A stretch of 33,799 bases of DNA from positions 1 through 33,799 of the forward strand of contig NZ_JANUXY010000015.1 in the NCBI RefSeq assembly GCF_024814435.1, in the 5' to 3' direction. The DNA comes from Staphylococcus americanisciuri (lineage in GTDB: Bacteria; Bacillota; Bacilli; Staphylococcales; Staphylococcaceae). Positions 1 to 11,310 of the stretch are shown here, piece after piece; position 1 is the first letter of the stretch; every line of letters begins with the position of its first letter. The translations under genes and the position numbers were made by a program. The notes beneath the pieces were generated by a model. It saw only the letters and a program-made list of their open reading frames with translations, was not told the origin of the DNA and did no database searches.

Positions 1-2506
1 CTTCTGGTGTTTCAAACTCAACTGTGTATTTACCTTCATCTAAGTTATCGAATAGGTATTTACCGTTTTCGTCTGTTGTTGTACGAGCTACTTCTTCACC
101 TTGTTCGTTTTTCAAGACAACTGTTACATCTGCGATACCTTTTTCATTCGCATCTTGAATACCGTCTTTATTTGTATCTTCCCATACATAGTCTCCAAGT
201 TTTAACTTAGGTACTTTGTAGAATCCTGAGTCGATTGACATATCATCTTTATCAAGTTTAACTTTTACAACTTGACCATCTGAGTCTTTTTCATCATCTG
301 TACCTGCATTAGGTGTTGTTGGTCTGTAACCTTCTGGTGTTTCGAATTCAACTGTGTAGTCTCCTGGTTCTAAATCTTCGAAGACATATCCACCGTTTTC
401 ATCTGTTGTTGTGCGACCAATTTCATTACCTTGGTCATCTTTCAAGATAACTGTTACACCACTGATACCTTTTTCGTCTGGATCTTGGATACCATCACGG
501 TTTGTATCTTCCCATACGTAGTCTCCAAGTTTCACTGGTTTTTTGTGGAATCCTGAGTCGATTGTTAAGTCGTCTTGACGTAAGTCAACTTCTACTTTCA
601 AACCATCTGAGTCAGTCGCATCGTCTCCACCTTGGTCTACTTGCGTTGGAACGTAGCCGTCTGGAGTACCAAACTCAACTGTGTATCTACCTTCATCTAA
701 GTTATCGAATAGGTATTTACCGTTTTCGTCTGTTGTTGTTCTTGCGATTTCTCTACCTTGGTCGTCTTTCAAGACAACTGTTACGTCTGCGATACCTTTT
801 TCATTCGCATCTTGAATACCGTCTTTATTTGTATCTTCCCATACATAGTCTCCAAGTTTTAACTTAGGTACTTTGTAGAATCCTGAGTCGATTGACATAT
901 CATCTTTATCAAGTTTAACTTTTACAACTTGACCATCTGAGTCTTTTTCATCATCTGTACCTGCATTAGGTGTTGTTGGTCTGTAACCTTCTGGTGTTTC
1001 GAATTCAACTGTGTAGTCTCCTGGTTCTAAATCTTCGAAGACATATCCACCGTTTTCATCTGTTGTTGTGCGACCAATTTCATTACCTTGGTCATCTTTC
1101 AAGATAACTGTTACACCACTGATACCTTTTTCGTCTGGGTCTTGGATACCATCACGGTTTGTATCTTCCCATACGTAGTCTCCAAGTTTCACTGGTTTTT
1201 TGTGGAATCCTGAGTCGATTGTTAAGTCATCTTGACGTAAGTCAACTTCTACTTTCAAACCATCTGAGTCAGTCGCATCGTTGTTACCTTGGTCTACTTT
1301 CGTTGGAACGTAGCCGTCTGGTGTACCAAACTCAACTGTGTATCTACCTTCATCTAAGTTATCGAATAGGTATTTACCATTGTTGTCTGTTGTTGTTCTT
1401 GAGATTTCTCTACCTTGGTCGTCTTTCAAGACAACTGTTACGCCTGCGATACCTTTTTCATTCGCATCTTGAATACCATCTTTGTTAGTATCTTCCCATA
1501 CATAATCACCTAATTTTAACTTAGGTTTTTTGTAGAATCCTGAGTCGATTGTTAAATCATTGTTTTGAAGATGTACATTAACTCTTAGACCATCTGAGTC
1601 AAGGGCATCGTTACCACCTTGGTCTACTTGCGTTGGCATATAACCGTCTGGTGTACCAAATTCAACTGTGTAATCACCTTCATCTAAGTTTTCAAAGATG
1701 TAGTGTCCAGTTTGGTCTGTTGTTGTACGACCAATTTCTCTGCCTTGTGCATCTTTTAGAACAACAGTGACATTTGGAATACCTTGTTCGTTAATATCTT
1801 GAACGCCGTCACGGTTTGTATCTTCCCATACATAGTCACCTAATTTTAACTTAGGTTTTTTGTAGAATCCTGAGTCGATTGTTAGATCATCGTTTTGAAG
1901 ATCTACAGTTACTGTTAAACCATCTGAGTCAATTGCGTCATTGCCACCTTGGTTTGCTGTTGTTGGAATGTAACCGTCTGGTGTACCAAATTGAACTGTG
2001 TATCTACCTTTATCTAGATTATCAAAGAGATAACGTCCATTGTTGTCTGTTGTTGTTCTCGCAATTTCTCTACCTTGGCTATCTCGTAAAACAACTGGGA
2101 CATTCGCAATACCTGGTTCATTTGCATCTTGAATACCGTCACGGTTTGTATCTTCCCATACATAGTCACCTAATTTTAACTTAGGTTCTTTGTAGAAACC
2201 TGAGTCAATTGTTAGGTTATCACCTTGAAGGTTTACGTTAACTCTTAAACCATCTGAGTCAGTCGCATCGTTGCTACCTTGGTCTACTTGCGTTGGCACA
2301 TAACCTGCTGGTGTACCAAATTCAACAATATAGTTACCTTTTTGTAAACCATCAAATAGGTACTTACCGTTTGAATCTGTTGTTGTACGTTTAAGTTCAT
2401 TACCTTGTGCATCTTTCAAGATAACAGGTACATTCGCGATACCTCGTTCATTCGCATCTTGAATACCATCTTTATTTGTATCTTCCCATACATAATCACC
2501 TAATTT
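1..2506 (-). repeat. Tandem SdrD-type B repeats, at least 8 copies of ~330 bp
   Basis: The motif [11 protein letters not shown] recurs with its lysine codon at 2506, 2176, 1846, 1516, 1189, 859, 532 and 202, so the period is 109-110 codons and the frame is kept throughout. The array runs off the left edge. The leftmost copies also form a higher-order repeat: the stretch near 304-650 is almost identical to 961-1307, an offset of 657 bp (two B units, 219 codons). Copies nearest the A region are more diverged from one another. This pattern fits recent in-frame duplication of a two-unit block. Confidence 0.93.
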
Positions 2507-4147
2507 GTAAAGTGGTGGTGGCGTTGGGATAATTGGTTTACCTTCAGCATTAGAAACATCACTGAAAATGCCAGGATAATAATTGTGATATTGCGTAATT
2601 TGATTGTTTTTTGCTACATTTCGTAATTCATTTGTAACTTGTCTGCTTTTCGCATCATCGACTGTTCGAATTAGCTTATACGTAACAATATACTGTTGTC
2701 TTCTATTGAAAGGTATAACTGATGGATTAATTGTTGCTTTGGTTCCATCTGCACTCATTGTAATGCCGTTAGCAGGAATTCGTACTTTCTCTAATCGACT
2801 TGTGTCTGGGTTACCATTTGCCAAAAACTGACTATTATCTGTAACTTTGTAGACTTGAATACTCGACTTATCAACCTTATATCCTTTAACCACAATATCT
2901 AATTTTTGTGCATCTAATAAGTCATGACGTTGATTCAAGTATGTTGTCATATACTGATCATTTGTTTTTCTATCAATATAATTTGCATTCCCTTGAACGT
3001 AGCTATCTGGTTTTAAACCATGGTCAATCACAATATCTTTTCTATACGTTTCACCCGCAAGATTCAATTCAATCGGATACGTTCTTTTATCGATTGTATT
3101 TTCTTTTTTATTTTCATAGCCTGTAATTTTAAAACTACCTGTTACATCATCCAATTGATCTACATAATCTGTGAATGTGTATGTTGACGTATTAGTTGCT
3201 AGGTCATAAGAACCTTTTGCGACAACTTTTCCGTCATTGCTATACAAATCAACTGCTATTGGTGGTAAATGTAAGCCCCCTGGACGATAGTAGCGTCCCC
3301 AGTTAAATGTCATATAATCGCCAGCATGTACATCATTGTCGACTTTATAGTTACCAGTGACTTGAAGATAATCACCACTTGTTACCCAAAATTCATTCCT
3401 TGTGCCACCATTTGATGTTTTAATCGTTGTATTAATGTTTGACATCGTTACTTTGTCATTTACGTTACGTCCTGATGTCTCTGCTGCACGGAATGCTGTT
3501 CTGCCAGTACCTACACTTCTAAATGCACTACGTGGTGTAATCGCTTCTGGGCGTGCATTTTCGTTGTTAATATTAGTCGAGGAATTTGGAGTGCTTTCAG
3601 TTTTATTTCTGCTCACACCTGTTGTAGTGATTGAAGATAACGCCTCGGCTTCATCTGCTGGTTTAACACTTGCTTCTGTTGTTGTATTATCTGCGCTATA
3701 AGTTGGGATATGTGAAGCGCGATTTTCAATATCAATTACTTTATTGCCTGGCTGTACGTTGTTCTCTGATTCTACTTCAGCATTTGATGCAGATGAATTG
3801 TCATCCTCTTTTTCAGAAGTTTCTTCAGTTGCAGTTTCTTCTGCCGCTTTACCTATAGACTCTGTAGCTTCGTTTGATTCACTACTTTCTTCAGCAACTT
3901 TTTCAACTTCTTCATCACTTGCTACTGTTTCATCAACGGATGTCTCAGCTGTTGCTTTACCATCTGCATCTGGATTATCAGACGCTGATAAGGCTTCAGC
4001 TGTCGTGTCAGTTTCTTCAGCTTTTGCTTCATCGTTCGCAACACCAAAAATTAAGGTTGCCCCAATTAAGATTGAAGCTGTTCCAATCGTGTACTTCCTA
4101 ATGGAGTAACGATTCTGACGATTAGGAAGGAAATCCATTTTTTTCAA
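1..4147 (-). CDS. Sdr-family YSIRK surface adhesin (MSCRAMM), 3' end outside window
   Basis: Large cell-wall adhesin read leftwards, open to the window edge (1382 codons seen). The chosen TTG at 4147-4145 lies 9 nt after an AAAGGAG ribosome site; an in-frame ATG at 4138 lies too far from it. Residues 14-36 hold a YSIRK-type signal ([16 protein letters not shown]) with likely cleavage after AKA-43. Residues 44-225 are acidic, Ser/Thr/Glu-rich and low complexity (N1-like). Residues 225-545 look like the N2-N3 ligand-binding fold and carry the TYTFTDYVD latch-cleft motif near 322-330. From residue 548 there are at least eight B repeats ([11 protein letters not shown]...DG) with D-x-N-x-D-G calcium-binding loops, as in SdrC/D/E. 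In the family, an SD-dipeptide stalk and LPXTG anchor follow; both would lie outside the window. The ligand cannot be predicted. Sdr-type identity is sure; a specific gene name is not. Confidence 0.93.
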   Translation of the reverse strand, partial: MKKMDFLPNRQNRYSIRKYTIGTASILIGATLIFGVANDEAKAEETDTTAEALSASDNPDADGKATAETSVDETVASDEEVEKVAEESSESNEATESIGKAAEETATEETSEKEDDNSSASNAEVESENNVQPGNKVIDIENRASHIPTYSADNTTTEASVKPADEAEALSSITTTGVSRNKTESTPNSSTNINNENARPEAITPRSAFRSVGTGRTAFRAAETSGRNVNDKVTMSNINTTIKTSNGGTRNEFWVTSGDYLQVTGNYKVDNDVHAGDYMTFNWGRYYRPGGLHLPPIAVDLYSNDGKVVAKGSYDLATNTSTYTFTDYVDQLDDVTGSFKITGYENKKENTIDKRTYPIELNLAGETYRKDIVIDHGLKPDSYVQGNANYIDRKTNDQYMTTYLNQRHDLLDAQKLDIVVKGYKVDKSSIQVYKVTDNSQFLANGNPDTSRLEKVRIPANGITMSADGTKATINPSVIPFNRRQQYIVTYKLIRTVDDAKSRQVTNELRNVAKNNQITQYHNYYPGIFSDVSNAEGKPIIPTPPPLYKLGDYVWEDTNKDGIQDANERGIANVPVILKDAQGNELKRTTTDSNGKYLFDGLQKGNYIVEFGTPAGYVPTQVDQGSNDATDSDGLRVNVNLQGDNLTIDSGFYKEPKLKLGDYVWEDTNRDGIQDANEPGIANVPVVLRDSQGREIARTTTDNNGRYLFDNLDKGRYTVQFGTPDGYIPTTANQGGNDAIDSDGLTVTVDLQNDDLTIDSGFYKKPKLKLGDYVWEDTNRDGVQDINEQGIPNVTVVLKDAQGREIGRTTTDQTGHYIFENLDEGDYTVEFGTPDGYMPTQVDQGGNDALDSDGLRVNVHLQNNDLTIDSGFYKKPKLKLGDYVWEDTNKDGIQDANEKGIAGVTVVLKDDQGREISRTTTDNNGKYLFDNLDEGRYTVEFGTPDGYVPTKVDQGNNDATDSDGLKVEVDLRQDDLTIDSGFHKKPVKLGDYVWEDTNRDGIQDPDEKGISGVTVILKDDQGNEIGRTTTDENGGYVFEDLEPGDYTVEFETPEGYRPTTPNAGTDDEKDSDGQVVKVKLDKDDMSIDSGFYKVPKLKLGDYVWEDTNKDGIQDANEKGIADVTVVLKDDQGREIARTTTDENGKYLFDNLDEGRYTVEFGTPDGYVPTQVDQGGDDATDSDGLKVEVDLRQDDLTIDSGFHKKPVKLGDYVWEDTNRDGIQDPDEKGISGVTVILKDDQGNEIGRTTTDENGGYVFEDLEPGDYTVEFETPEGYRPTTPNAGTDDEKDSDGQVVKVKLDKDDMSIDSGFYKVPKLKLGDYVWEDTNKDGIQDANEKGIADVTVVLKNEQGEEVARTTTDENGKYLFDNLDEGKYTVEFETPE

Positions 4148-4190
4148 ATTTAAACACTCCTTTTTAAAAATAATGTATTACTATTCCAAT

Positions 4191-4219
4191 ATTATATATT
4201 AAAATAGTAAATCCACCAA
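4191..4219 (-). promoter_or_regulatory. Likely sigma-A promoter of the Sdr adhesin gene
   Basis: Read on the minus strand, TTGGTG (4219-4214) and TATAAT (4196-4191) are separated by 17 nt. This would start transcription about 37 nt upstream of the TTG codon and just before the ribosome site at 4157-4163. The surrounding 150 bp are extremely AT-rich, so other -10-like elements exist. Confidence 0.5.
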
Positions 4220-4415
4220 TAACAATATTATTATTTTTTCGCTTTTTCTCGAAAAATAAATAAAAACCTTATATTTATATCCTATTCCTAGACTTTTTAG
4301 AATTTTGTATTGATTATTTTAAGTATTATACAGAAGCTTCATTATTATATATAAATAATTAAATACTTTTTATAAAATGGAACTATTACACTATCAATCG
4401 TTCTTAAAACAAAAG

Positions 4416-4466
4416 AAAGACATAATGACGAAAACCTGTATCATTCGTTTTCGTCATTATGTCTTT
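4416..4466 (-). terminator. Strong hairpin terminator after whiA
   Basis: Positions 4416-4435 and 4447-4466 are perfect 20-bp inverted repeats with an 11-nt loop. On the minus strand the hairpin is followed by a T-rich run (CTTTTGTTTT). It lies 18 nt after the whiA stop and should insulate the adhesin gene from the rapZ-yvcK-whiA transcript. Confidence 0.85.
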
Positions 4467-4483
4467 AAAAAATCTATAACCTA

Positions 4484-5428
4484 TTAAATTTCAAATTGTT
4501 CACCACTGCGTATTTTGTCAGCGATTTCATTGAGTTTTCTCAAGCGATGGTTCACACCCGATTTAGAAATAGTGCCTGTACTTACCATCTCACCTAATTC
4601 TTTTAATGAAACATCTTGATTCTCTATTCGAAGTTTCGCAATTTCTCTTAAACGTTCTGGTAGATTGTCTAGCCCCAGTTCTTCATCTATTAATTCAATA
4701 TTTTTAACTTGTTTCATAGCAGCACTGACTGTCTTATTCAGATTAGCCGTCTCACAATTGACTAGCCGGTTCACGGAATTGCGCATATCACGGACAATGC
4801 GCACGTCTTCAAATTTTAACAATGCTTGATAACCACCAATTAAGCTTAAAAATTCAGCGATACGTTCCGCTTCTTTTAAGTACGTTATCCATCCTTTTTT
4901 ACGCTCTAGTTTTTTCGCATTCAAGCCATAGCTATTCATTAACTCTGTCAAACCTTCCGAATGACTTTCGTATAATGAGAAAATTTCTAAATGATATGAG
5001 GAAGTTTCTGGATTATTCACAGAACCGCCTGCTAGAAATGCCCCTCTTAAATAACTGCGTCGCATATCATCAGTTGCTACCATGGCTGAATCAATATCAT
5101 GCGTAAAACTACCTTCTTTAAGAATACCCAATTCATCTAATATTGCGCGTGCCTTCATTTTAATACGACAAATATAGATATTATTCTTTTTCAATTTCAT
5201 TTTTTTGCGCACTAATATTTCAACTTCTACGTTAAAAACTTTTTTTATTAATGAATAAATACGGCGTGCAGTTGTCGCATTTTCTGTTTGAATATTGATG
5301 ACAAATTGTTGATTAGACAAGCTTAGTGCACCATTCATGCGAATCAACGCACTCAATTCTGCCATGGCATCTTCATTATTCACTTCAACTCTTGTTAATT
5401 CATTTTTCATGTCTGATGCAAAGCTCAT
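4484..5428 (-). CDS. whiA: DNA-binding protein WhiA
   Basis: 314 residues, the length I recall for S. aureus WhiA, and near-identical to it over long stretches. The N-terminal two-thirds is the LAGLIDADG homing-endonuclease-like fold ([16 protein letters not shown] near 124-139) without nuclease function in this family. The C-terminal part is a helix-turn-helix ([18 protein letters not shown] near 273-290). In Bacillus, WhiA affects cell division and chromosome segregation; in actinomycetes it is a sporulation regulator. The ATG at 5428 has AAAGGA 10 nt upstream. The gene follows yvcK by 32 nt and is the last gene of rapZ-yvcK-whiA. In S. aureus the next gene is clpP, as I remember it; here it is the adhesin. 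Confidence 0.97.
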   Translation of the reverse strand: MSFASDMKNELTRVEVNNEDAMAELSALIRMNGALSLSNQQFVINIQTENATTARRIYSLIKKVFNVEVEILVRKKMKLKKNNIYICRIKMKARAILDELGILKEGSFTHDIDSAMVATDDMRRSYLRGAFLAGGSVNNPETSSYHLEIFSLYESHSEGLTELMNSYGLNAKKLERKKGWITYLKEAERIAEFLSLIGGYQALLKFEDVRIVRDMRNSVNRLVNCETANLNKTVSAAMKQVKNIELIDEELGLDNLPERLREIAKLRIENQDVSLKELGEMVSTGTISKSGVNHRLRKLNEIADKIRSGEQFEI

Positions 5429-5460
5429 ATCATTGACATCCTTTCTCTTTACTGTCCTGC

Positions 5461-6453
5461 CTATTTAAGTTGATTTGGGTCAAATTCAATTGTACTGATT
5501 TCTTGAAGTGCTATTTCATAAATCATCTCTGCCAATATTTCCGTACGGTGGCGCACATGATGATTCTCTGAAATAAGTGCCAAATCTTTACCCGTCACGA
5601 GCTCAATACCTCTTTCTTGTAATATCCCTTCATTGTATAAAACAGGTTTCGCACCTTTTGCCTCATATTTTTTTAATATTTGATCATCAAATTCGAGTTC
5701 GTTCGCTATTACAAAATCGAGTACATTCGCTCCCAACTGTTGATGAATGGCATCGATATGATCTACAACCGTGTAATCATCTGTTTCACCCGGTTGTGTC
5801 ATAATGTTCGCAACGTATAATTTTTTTGCGGCGCTTTCGACTAATGCTTTACCAATCCCTTTAACACATAATGTCGAGATAACGCTGGTGTAGAGCGAAC
5901 CGGGGCCAAGAACAATCAAGTCTGCATCGCGCAATGCTTCAACAGCTTCATTCATTGGCTCTGCATCTGCCGGTTCTAAATAGACACGTTTGATTCTTTT
6001 ATTTTTTTTAGGAATATTTGATTCACCTGCAACAATCTCGCCATCTTCCATTTCTGCATGCAAGGCAACGCTGGACACAGTCGATGGAATGACACGCCCT
6101 TTAATATTGAGGATTTTGCTAAGTTCTTTCACTGCATGTCCAAAGTCATGTGTGATGTTTGTCATCGCTGCAATTAATAGATTTCCTAAAGAATGACCAC
6201 TAATTTTCCCTTCTTCAAAACGATATTGAAATAGTTGTTCTAAAGTAGGCTCTGCATCACTTAATGCAGCTAAAACATTGCGTACATCGCCCGGTGCAGG
6301 AATGTCCATCTCATGACGAATTTTGCCAGTACTGCCACCATCATCTGCGACAGTCACAATGGCTGTAATATCAATTGGAAACGATCTTAAACCTCTTGCT
6401 AATACGGATAAGCCTGTGCCGCCTCCGATGAGCACTAATTTGAGTTGTTTCAT
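5461..6453 (-). CDS. yvcK: YvcK/CofD-like gluconeogenesis factor
   Basis: 330 residues. A glycine-rich nucleotide-binding N-terminus ([15 protein letters not shown], 8-22) and [10 protein letters not shown] (37-46) are the CofD/YvcK signatures. Family members bind UDP-sugars and are needed for growth on gluconeogenic carbon and for normal cell-wall synthesis in Bacillus; the biochemical activity in staphylococci is not settled. The start codon overlaps the rapZ stop by 4 bp (6450-6453), which implies translational coupling. A GGAG motif lies inside the 3' end of rapZ. Confidence 0.96.
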   Translation of the reverse strand: MKQLKLVLIGGGTGLSVLARGLRSFPIDITAIVTVADDGGSTGKIRHEMDIPAPGDVRNVLAALSDAEPTLEQLFQYRFEEGKISGHSLGNLLIAAMTNITHDFGHAVKELSKILNIKGRVIPSTVSSVALHAEMEDGEIVAGESNIPKKNKRIKRVYLEPADAEPMNEAVEALRDADLIVLGPGSLYTSVISTLCVKGIGKALVESAAKKLYVANIMTQPGETDDYTVVDHIDAIHQQLGANVLDFVIANELEFDDQILKKYEAKGAKPVLYNEGILQERGIELVTGKDLALISENHHVRHRTEILAEMIYEIALQEISTIEFDPNQLK

Positions 6454-7364
6454 TTTTTATCTCCACTTTCAATGTGTGCATCACGATGGTACACATAGAT
6501 ATTATAGTCATATATTTGCTGCAATTCTTCTGCCAATCGTTTTGCTAATGCAACAGATCGATGTTGACCACCTGTACATCCAATGGCGATGACCAATTGA
6601 GATTTACCTTCTTTATAATAACCAGGAATTGTAAAGCGAAGTAAATCAAGCAATTTTTGATAAAATGTTTCCGTTTCTTCCCACTTCATCACATAATCAT
6701 AAACAGAAACATCCATACCTGTTAAAGGACGCAATGATTCGACGTAATAGGGATTCGGCAAAAAGCGCACATCAAATACAATATCTGCATCAATTTGAAT
6801 CCCATGTTTAAAACCAAAACTCGTCACATTAATCGAAAATGATGGATCTTCTGCGTGGTTGAAGTATTCAGCGATGCGTTTTTTCAATTGCTTAGCGGTT
6901 AGTTTGGTTGTATCAACTGTAAAGCTGGCAATGCTTTGGACTTCTGATAATAATTGACGCTCTTCTGTAATTGCCTCTGCTAACGTCAAGCCTGTTTTCT
7001 TTTGTAATGGATGTTGACGACGTGTTTCTTTATATCGTGAAATCAATTTTTTAGTTTCTGCATCAACAAAGAAAATACTCACTTGAACTTTTGCATCATC
7101 TTGAATCTTTTTAATTTCTTGTACAAAACTTTGGAAAAATTCTCGTCCACGCAAGTCTATCCCGATCGCCACTTTTTGTAACGATGGTGTGCCTTCAACC
7201 ATCAATTCGATAAATTTAGGCAACAATATTGGTGGTAAGTTATCAACACAGAAATAGCCCAAGTCTTCCAAGCTTTGGATTGCAACAGACTTTCCTGCAC
7301 CTGATAAACCTGTGACAATTAGCAATTCTCTTTTAACTGTTTCTTTTTTTTCTACGTCTTGCAT
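6450..7364 (-). CDS. rapZ: RNase adapter / nucleotide-binding protein RapZ (YvcJ)
   Basis: 304 residues from the chosen ATG at 7364. That codon has GGTGG 8 nt upstream; an in-frame ATG at 7379 would place the ribosome site inside the gene. The Walker A motif GLSGAGKS is at 19-26, and the C-terminal domain carries [10 protein letters not shown], typical of the family. RapZ homologues bind ATP/GTP; in E. coli RapZ directs RNase E to the small RNA GlmZ, whereas Bacillus YvcJ is linked to competence and its RNA partners are unknown. It is the first gene of rapZ-yvcK-whiA. I see no clear promoter in 7365-7475. Confidence 0.95.
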   Translation of the reverse strand: MQDVEKKETVKRELLIVTGLSGAGKSVAIQSLEDLGYFCVDNLPPILLPKFIELMVEGTPSLQKVAIGIDLRGREFFQSFVQEIKKIQDDAKVQVSIFFVDAETKKLISRYKETRRQHPLQKKTGLTLAEAITEERQLLSEVQSIASFTVDTTKLTAKQLKKRIAEYFNHAEDPSFSINVTSFGFKHGIQIDADIVFDVRFLPNPYYVESLRPLTGMDVSVYDYVMKWEETETFYQKLLDLLRFTIPGYYKEGKSQLVIAIGCTGGQHRSVALAKRLAEELQQIYDYNIYVYHRDAHIESGDKK

Positions 7365-7475
7365 ATATATAACCACCATCCCATTTTAGTCTCTTTTAGT
7401 GTACATGAAAACAGACCTAAGTAGTAGCTGTTGTATCAAAATTGATTGAGATTCTTCATAATTATGCCCATAAGG

Positions 7476-7504
7476 AAAGACTGAACCCGTTATGTCCAGT
7501 CTTT
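7476..7504 (-). terminator. Probable terminator after trxB
   Basis: AAAGACTG (7476-7483) and CAGTCTTT (7497-7504) form an 8-bp stem with a 13-nt loop, 29 nt downstream of the trxB stop. On the minus strand it is followed only by a short pyrimidine stretch (CTTTCCTT), so it may be weak. Confidence 0.55.
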
Positions 7505-7533
7505 ATCTTTCATTTATATCATTAAGTGATTGC

Positions 7534-8481
<948 letters not shown>

Positions 8482-8528
8482 TTATTTTAATAATAGTTAT
8501 TTTACGATATTTAATTATTTGTCTAAAC

Positions 8529-9965
8529 TTATATGCTCATCAATTGATCCAAAGCCTTTAATACGCTTGTCTCCGTCACATTGAACATCTCACAACAGTT
8601 AGCGATACTTTGACTTCGCTCTGTCGTATTAAAATATAAATAGGTAACTGCCGCAATATAAGGTTCTAGCACCTCTTGATCGACATTTATTGCTAATAAA
8701 CCTTCTGCATAAGAAATCCAACTTAAATATAGCGCCGACTCTTCACGCGTGGTTTTCTCATCATATAACACCAACATACCTCGATGAATAAAATCTAATT
8801 TTTTGAGGTGCAGACCTTGAATGAGATAAGAAAGATACAATTTTTCATAGTCTCCCAAAGTCTCTAAGATTTCCCACACATCTTGCGTCATCAATACTTC
8901 CTTACCGTTCAATTGATTCAGTAAAAAAATACCATATAAGCGTTGATGTTGATCTTCACTCGTCAACAATGGCGCAATATGCTCATCGAAATATGTAATA
9001 TGCTCATCCACAATCCATGGTGGCAAACCCGCATGCGCCCGACTAAATATCGATAGCTTATTCCAGAAATATTCGCTTTGGCTTTTATTTCCTAGGTAAT
9101 AATAATTGACCGATAATGCATTGAACAATTGAAATGTTTGAAACTTACCTTTACGCTGAAGTGGCACAAGCAATTGTTGTGAAGCTTCATATTGTTTCAA
9201 ATAGCTTAATACAATGCCTAATTTGAAAGTTTCATCGTCATTCATTGGCATAATTTTATTCAATCGCTGTACATAGCGTTCAAATAATTGATGTTCATTC
9301 ATATTATGTAGCAACAACGTATAATGACATAATGCATAAACATCTGATGAATCTTCTCTTAACAGGCGCTCATACATTTCTTTTGCCACCTGATTTTCAT
9401 TCAAATAGAGATAGCACATCGCCAATAGATTACGCACAATGTGGCTCTCTTGAATCTTTGCTTCTTGTCTTAAAATATAACTACGCGCTTCTAACAATCG
9501 ACCTTCACCGAATAAATGCTGGAAAATAACTTGAACAGTAAATAGCTGGCTTTCCTGTTTTAACGCTGCTTCTTCATGATAAGATACATCAAACATACTT
9601 TCCAATTCATCTCGATAAGCAATATCACCTGAAGTAAATACATAGTTCAAACCAAATAAATAGGCTTTGTTCGGTTCATTCAATGAGATACTCAACTGGC
9701 TTAATGCATAATAAGATGCTTCAAGATGACGTCCCTCACTAATCTCATCATAATAGAGTGCTTCTGCTTGTCGTTCATGACGCAACTTTTCATAACATGT
9801 TGCAAGTTGTTGTCTCGCTTCAAAATGTTCAGGTGACAATTCCAACACTTTTTCTAGGTAATAGCGCGCTTTATCATATGCTTGTTGGCGTAGTTTTTGT
9901 GTTGCTATTTTTTCATAGAGTGCCACATCTTGATTAAACGGAATAATGTTATGTGCTTGTGTCAT
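8529..9965 (-). CDS. Tetratricopeptide-repeat protein of unknown role
   Basis: 478 residues from the ATG at 9965, 6 nt after AGGTG. Two further in-frame starts, ATG at 9968 and GTG at 9974, sit closer to that site. The protein is all-helical; TPR-like units are clearest at about 20-85 (DKARYYLEKVLELSPEHFEA) and weaker helical pairs continue along its length. There is no signal peptide, membrane segment or catalytic motif, so it should be a cytoplasmic scaffold or partner protein. It begins about 15 nt after the acetyltransferase stop, and the same neighbour order (lgt, acetyltransferase, TPR, trxB) is known in S. aureus. Its partner is unknown. Confidence 0.85.
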   Translation of the reverse strand: MTQAHNIIPFNQDVALYEKIATQKLRQQAYDKARYYLEKVLELSPEHFEARQQLATCYEKLRHERQAEALYYDEISEGRHLEASYYALSQLSISLNEPNKAYLFGLNYVFTSGDIAYRDELESMFDVSYHEEAALKQESQLFTVQVIFQHLFGEGRLLEARSYILRQEAKIQESHIVRNLLAMCYLYLNENQVAKEMYERLLREDSSDVYALCHYTLLLHNMNEHQLFERYVQRLNKIMPMNDDETFKLGIVLSYLKQYEASQQLLVPLQRKGKFQTFQLFNALSVNYYYLGNKSQSEYFWNKLSIFSRAHAGLPPWIVDEHITYFDEHIAPLLTSEDQHQRLYGIFLLNQLNGKEVLMTQDVWEILETLGDYEKLYLSYLIQGLHLKKLDFIHRGMLVLYDEKTTREESALYLSWISYAEGLLAINVDQEVLEPYIAAVTYLYFNTTERSQSIANCCEMFNVTETSVLKALDQLMSI

Positions 9966-9980
9966 CATTGTCACCTCTTT

Positions 9981-10466
9981 CTATTTATTTGGATATATTT
10001 TTAACGGCGCGCCGTATGCTGTTGTATTATCAGGAACATCTTTGGAAACAACACTGCCAGCACCAATGCGTACATTGCTACCAATTTTCACACCTGGCAA
10101 AATTGTCACATTCGCACCAATCAAAGTATTATCCCCAATTGTTACATCGCCGACACGCAAAGCACCTATTACGAATTCATGGGTCAATATTGTAGCATTA
10201 TAACCGATGATGACATGCTTGCCAATCTTGATGCGTTCTGGATACAACAAGTCCGGAACAGCTTTAAAAGCAAAAGCAGTCTCAGCACCTATGTCCATTT
10301 TCAATAAATGACGATAAATCGCACGTTTCCAACTCACAAATGGCACGTAGCGCATTACCTCAATAATCAATGTATTTTTAAATATTTTTATAAATCGAAT
10401 ATGACGATAAAGATACCATAATGGATTGCGCTCCGATGTGTGTATCGTTGTTAAACGTCGCGTCAT
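9981..10466 (-). CDS. Hexapeptide-repeat O-acetyltransferase (left-handed beta-helix)
   Basis: 161 residues from the ATG at 10466, one base after the lgt stop, with AAAGGGG about 10 nt upstream inside lgt. A longer start at 10493 would overlap lgt by 26 bp and has a poorer ribosome site. From about residue 55 the protein shows the isoleucine-patch hexapeptide pattern (IGADTLIGANVTILPG style), giving the trimeric acyl-CoA-dependent acetyltransferase fold. It ends with the typical GSVVSKDVP and AYGAPLK signatures. Its acceptor is unknown; relatives (for example Bacillus YvoF) also sit beside lgt and hprK. The placement suggests a cell-envelope or sugar substrate, which is inference. Confidence 0.88.
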   Translation of the reverse strand: MTRRLTTIHTSERNPLWYLYRHIRFIKIFKNTLIIEVMRYVPFVSWKRAIYRHLLKMDIGAETAFAFKAVPDLLYPERIKIGKHVIIGYNATILTHEFVIGALRVGDVTIGDNTLIGANVTILPGVKIGSNVRIGAGSVVSKDVPDNTTAYGAPLKIYPNK

Positions 10467-10467
10467 A

Positions 10468-11310
10468 CTATCGACGCCCCTTTGGATAGGCATGCCCTGT
10501 CCATGTTAAGACGGGCGCATTGCGGTATAACATTGCTTTTTTAGACATGCGTTGCACAACAATTAAAACAACACCGACAAGTATTAAAATGATAGACATA
10601 ACTTGGGCGACTCGGATGGTTTCCGTTAACATCAAACTATCTGTACGCAATCCTTCCACAAAGAAACGTCCAACAGAATACCAGATTAAATACAATGCAA
10701 ACGTCTCGCCAATACGCAAATGACGTCGCAACATAATCAATAACAAAAATCCTACAATATTCCATACGGATTCGTATAAGAACGTTGGATGATAGTATTG
10801 ACCATCTATATACATATCATCAATGATGAACTTGGGCAATGAAAGTTGTTCGAGAAAAGCTTTCGTTACTGGACCACCATGTGCTTCATGATTCATAAAG
10901 TTTCCCCAACGTCCAATTGCTTGTGCCAAGATAATGCTCGGTGCCACAATATCTGCCAGTTGTAAAGGGTGCCAATTCTTCCGATAACAATAATATATCC
11001 CCATACCAAAAGCACCCAATAAACCGCCATGTATCGCGATGCCTCCCTGCCAAATCATCGGTATTTCAACCGGATGCTGACTATAGTAATCTAAGTGGAA
11101 CAGCACAAAATATATACGTGCGGTTAATACTGCCACAACCACACAGATGATTAGCAAGTTGACTAAATCATCTTCTTGAAAACCTACCTTTCTGGCACTT
11201 TGTTGCGCAATCGCATAGCCCAACAAAATAGCCATCGCAATGATAATACCATACCATCTGACTGATAACCCGCCTAGCTGTATTGCAATTGGATCAATGT
11301 AAGCCATCAT
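10468..11310 (-). CDS. lgt: Prolipoprotein diacylglyceryl transferase
   Basis: 280 residues, matching S. aureus Lgt (279 by memory). It is an integral membrane enzyme with about seven helices that moves diacylglycerol from phosphatidylglycerol onto the lipobox cysteine of prolipoproteins, the first step in lipoprotein maturation. The Lgt signature [14 protein letters not shown] is at 133-146, HGG at 94-96, and [12 protein letters not shown] follows near the C-terminus. The start overlaps the hprK stop by 4 bp (ATGA), so translation is probably coupled. The C-terminus ends in a short basic tail. Confidence 0.97.
   Translation of the reverse strand: MMAYIDPIAIQLGGLSVRWYGIIIAMAILLGYAIAQQSARKVGFQEDDLVNLLIICVVVAVLTARIYFVLFHLDYYSQHPVEIPMIWQGGIAIHGGLLGAFGMGIYYCYRKNWHPLQLADIVAPSIILAQAIGRWGNFMNHEAHGGPVTKAFLEQLSLPKFIIDDMYIDGQYYHPTFLYESVWNIVGFLLLIMLRRHLRIGETFALYLIWYSVGRFFVEGLRTDSLMLTETIRVAQVMSIILILVGVVLIVVQRMSKKAMLYRNAPVLTWTGHAYPKGRR

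Larger units (their letters stand above)
4148..4483. other. Intergenic region between whiA and the adhesin gene
   Basis: This is an AT-rich gap of 336 bp. It holds the adhesin ribosome site and promoter, a short hairpin-like segment around 4233-4255, and the strong whiA terminator at 4416-4466. No coding sequence with a ribosome site was found in it. Confidence 0.7.

Noticed and set aside
502..2184. Several plus-strand open frames of 75-121 codons opposite the adhesin repeats
   Set aside because: They recur with the 330-bp repeat, have Leu/Arg/Tyr/Ser-rich nonsense composition and no ribosome sites. They are shadows of the minus-strand B repeats.
1..2506. CRISPR-like or satellite repeat array
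   Set aside because: The period is about 330 bp with no short repeat-spacer structure, and the frame encodes clear SdrD-type B domains.
3402..4109. Plus-strand frames rich in Val, Ser and Ala opposite the adhesin A region
   Set aside because: These are the complement of the low-complexity Ser/Thr/Glu-rich N1 region; the minus-strand reading has a signal peptide and a ribosome site.
4228..4260. Hairpin TTTTTCG/CGAAAAA upstream of the adhesin promoter
   Set aside because: A 7-bp AT-rich stem in a region that is almost all A and T is expected by chance.
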